From positions 124,001 to 188,000 of the forward strand of contig NZ_SDHY01000002.1 in assembly GCF_004118285.1 (NCBI RefSeq): a stretch of 64,000 bases of DNA, given 5' to 3'. Within the stretch, counting starts at the first letter, position 1, and each line of letters opens with the position of its first letter. The DNA comes from Aquirufa rosea (GTDB lineage Bacteria; Bacteroidota; Bacteroidia; Cytophagales; Spirosomataceae). Below are positions 62,294 to 64,000 of the stretch, piece by piece. The translations under genes and the position numbers were made by a program. The notes below the pieces were generated by a model, which searched no databases, was not told the DNA's origin, and saw nothing but the letters and a program-made list of their open reading frames with translations.

Positions 62294-63619
62294 ATGAAAA
62301 CTAAAGTTGTTGCCAAACCTTCCATCAATATCGTCACGCTAGGCTGCTCAAAAAACCTGGTGGATTCTGAAGTGCTATTTACCCAACTGAAGGGAAATGG
62401 CCTGGAAGTAACTCATGAAGCAAAAAAAGACAAAGCCAACATCGTAGTAATCAATACTTGTGGCTTTATCGACAATGCCAAACAGGAATCCATTGATACG
62501 ATTCTACGCTATGCGGATGCCAAAGAAGCTGGTAAAATAGACAAACTATATGTAACTGGCTGTCTTTCTCATCGGTATAAAGATGATTTGGAAAAGGAAA
62601 TTCCATTAGTCGATTCCTTCTTTGGAACCAACGAGTTACCGCGTTTACTGAAGGCTTTAAAGGCAGATTATAAACATGAACTGGTAGGTGAGCGATTACT
62701 GACCACTCCTGCCCATTATGCCTACCTTAAAATTGCCGAAGGATGTGACCGTCCTTGCTCTTTTTGTGCTATTCCTTTAATGCGTGGAAAACATGTCTCA
62801 CGTCCGATGGAAGAATTGGTGAAAGAAGCCCAATCATTGGCAAAAAAAGGAACTAAAGAGCTTATTCTGATTGCACAAGATTTAACATTCTATGGTCTTG
62901 ATTTCAAAGAAGCAGGCGGAGCCAGCGGAAGGAAATTAAAGGAATTATTGGAAAGACTATCTGATGTCAATGGTATCGAATGGTTAAGATTACAATATGC
63001 CTACCCTGCGGGTTTTCCAGTAGAAATTTTGGATACCATGGCCGAAAGAGAAAATATCTGCAAATACCTAGATATGCCTTTACAAAGTGGTTCAGATGCT
63101 GTACTTAAACGTATGCGCCGTGGTATAACGCGAGAAAAAACGGAGGCCCTCATCGAAACCATTCGCGAGAAAGTTCCAGGTATCGCTTTGAGAACGACCT
63201 TGATTTCTGGTTATCCGGGAGAAACAGATGCCGATTTTGAAGAAACATATTCTTTTGTTGAACGTATGCGATTCGACCGACTGGGTATATTCAATTATAG
63301 TCATGAAGAAAATACGCATGCCTATTTGGTAGAGGATGATGTGCCGGAGGAGGTAAAACAGGAGCGTTCCGATGAAATCATGGCGCTACAACAAGGGATT
63401 TCGGAAGAATTAAATCAAGCTCGAATTGGAAAAACCTACAAAGTAATGATAGACCGTAAGGAAAGTGGCTATTTTGTGGGGCGTACCGAATTTGACTCTC
63501 CAGAGGTAGACAATGAAGTACTGATTCCGGCTGAACAATACGCTCGTTTAGGAGACTTCGTTCAGGTAAAGATTGAACGTGCGGAGGAGTTTGACTTATA
63601 TGGAAACATTGTTTCCTAG
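62294..63619 (+). CDS. rimO: Ribosomal protein S12 methylthiotransferase
   Basis: A 441-residue radical-SAM enzyme that methylthiolates an aspartate of ribosomal protein S12. It has the N-terminal UPF0004 domain (TLGCSKNLVDSEVL with further Cys in NTCGFI and TGCLS), the radical-SAM motif CDRPCSFCAIP and a C-terminal TRAM domain. Its stop codon overlaps the stop of the convergent rhodanese gene in a shared CTAG. Confidence 0.96.
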   Translation: MKTKVVAKPSINIVTLGCSKNLVDSEVLFTQLKGNGLEVTHEAKKDKANIVVINTCGFIDNAKQESIDTILRYADAKEAGKIDKLYVTGCLSHRYKDDLEKEIPLVDSFFGTNELPRLLKALKADYKHELVGERLLTTPAHYAYLKIAEGCDRPCSFCAIPLMRGKHVSRPMEELVKEAQSLAKKGTKELILIAQDLTFYGLDFKEAGGASGRKLKELLERLSDVNGIEWLRLQYAYPAGFPVEILDTMAERENICKYLDMPLQSGSDAVLKRMRRGITREKTEALIETIREKVPGIALRTTLISGYPGETDADFEETYSFVERMRFDRLGIFNYSHEENTHAYLVEDDVPEEVKQERSDEIMALQQGISEELNQARIGKTYKVMIDRKESGYFVGRTEFDSPEVDNEVLIPAEQYARLGDFVQVKIERAEEFDLYGNIVS

Positions 63620-63999
63620 TAGCGCGGAATATCGGGATTAATTCGCCTCGACCAAGCGTCAATTCCCCCCGACAAATTTACGAGATGTTTAAAGCCTTGT
63701 TCCTGCTGTAGGTAAAGAATGACACTGGCAGAGCGCATGCCATGGTGACAAAGCACCACACCTCTAGAGCTTTTAGGCAAAAGGGAAAATTTTTCGGGTA
63801 TTTCATTCATGGGAATATGAATGGCACCATCAATGCGGGCATAATCCCATTCATCTAGTTCTCGTACGTCCAACAAATAATCAATTTGTCCATTTTGCCA
63901 CCGATAAAAAACTTCTTCTGGACTTAACTCTTTTACTACTTGACTATCGGCAGCAGCAGGAAATATCTTTTGTTCTGCCTTTGGGTCTCTTTCTAATTT
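63616..63999 (-). CDS. Rhodanese-domain protein, N-terminus outside the window
   Basis: The frame is open to the end of the window, so only the last 127 residues are seen. Residues from LSPEEVFYRWQNGQIDYLLDVRELDEWDYA onward form a rhodanese domain with the active-site loop VVLCHHGMRSA (catalytic Cys) and the LSGGIDAW motif. The preceding KLERDPKAEQKIF resembles the linker of MoeB/ThiF/HesA enzymes that carry a C-terminal rhodanese, so the gene may encode such a fusion; this rests on few residues. A TTG at 63876 is in frame but is not the real start. Confidence 0.82.
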   Translation of the reverse strand, partial: KLERDPKAEQKIFPAAADSQVVKELSPEEVFYRWQNGQIDYLLDVRELDEWDYARIDGAIHIPMNEIPEKFSLLPKSSRGVVLCHHGMRSASVILYLQQEQGFKHLVNLSGGIDAWSRRINPDIPRY

Positions 64000-64000
64000 A

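Overview
The window is a chromosomal segment of a Bacteroidota bacterium, most likely a member of the Cytophagales. The evidence is a SusC-like/TonB-dependent barrel, DUF5686 and DUF5606 proteins, a short NuoG without the molybdopterin-like domain, several FKBP-type lipoproteins, a LemA-TPM-TPM locus, a Gfo/Idh-GMC sugar-oxidation repertoire, few Shine-Dalgarno sequences, and repeated promoter boxes of the Bacteroidota type (TTG or TTTG, 19-23 bases, TAnnTTTG). The genus cannot be fixed from the sequence alone. Most of the window is housekeeping DNA. I saw no rRNA, tRNA, CRISPR array or insertion sequence.

Layout. 1-4.2 kb: the 3' end of a TonB-dependent receptor, a LytTR response regulator with its LytS-type kinase (which has a histidine-rich periplasmic loop), and a small outer-membrane barrel protein. 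4.3-13.3 kb (minus strand): a respiratory complex I operon nuoABCDEF-[glycosyltransferase]-GHIJ; nuoK-N are not next to it. 13.3-16.7 kb (minus): apbE, a SUMF1-like protein and a Tat-exported Gfo/Idh/MocA oxidoreductase. 16.8-31.4 kb: guaB, hemE, engB, DUF5606, a cytochrome c, murQ, an M20 dipeptidase, plsY, DUF5686, rdgB, three tandem FKBP-type lipoproteins and nrnA. 31.4-34.1 kb: ndk, then a GT39 transferase and a PAP2 phosphatase. 34.2-42.4 kb (plus): DUF177-rpmF-plsX-fabH-efp-accB-accC, then rplM-rpsI-rpsB-tsf. 42.5-43.7 kb: an AT-rich island with a decayed ClpP-class (serine dehydrogenase proteinase) gene. 43.9-51.1 kb: murD-ftsW-murG-murC-ftsQ-ftsA, a dcw cluster cut short at both ends. 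51.2-58.1 kb: gmhA, two TPM proteins, lemA, prmC, then a gluconate-dehydrogenase-subunit-3/GMC oxidoreductase pair and a gluconolactonase-like protein. 58.1-61.4 kb: an accessory region with a HipBA toxin-antitoxin locus, its probable operators, and three copies of a 54-base direct repeat. 61.4-64 kb: a DUF1080 protein, rimO and a rhodanese domain running off the window.

How the genes work together. The nuo block builds most of the peripheral and proximal membrane arms of NADH dehydrogenase. The rpmF-plsX-fabH-acc genes couple ribosome assembly to phospholipid and fatty-acid initiation. The murD-ftsA block makes lipid II and the early divisome. The oxidoreductase/lactonase set probably handles sugars or sugar acids in the periplasm. 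Many annotated-looking starts are TTG or GTG codons inside promoter boxes; I moved those starts to the next ATG and give the reason in each entry.

The least explained features are the repeat-bounded hipBA region, the protease pseudogene with three separate lesions, a terminator-like hairpin touching the start codon of the lactonase gene, and the glycosyltransferase embedded in the nuo operon.
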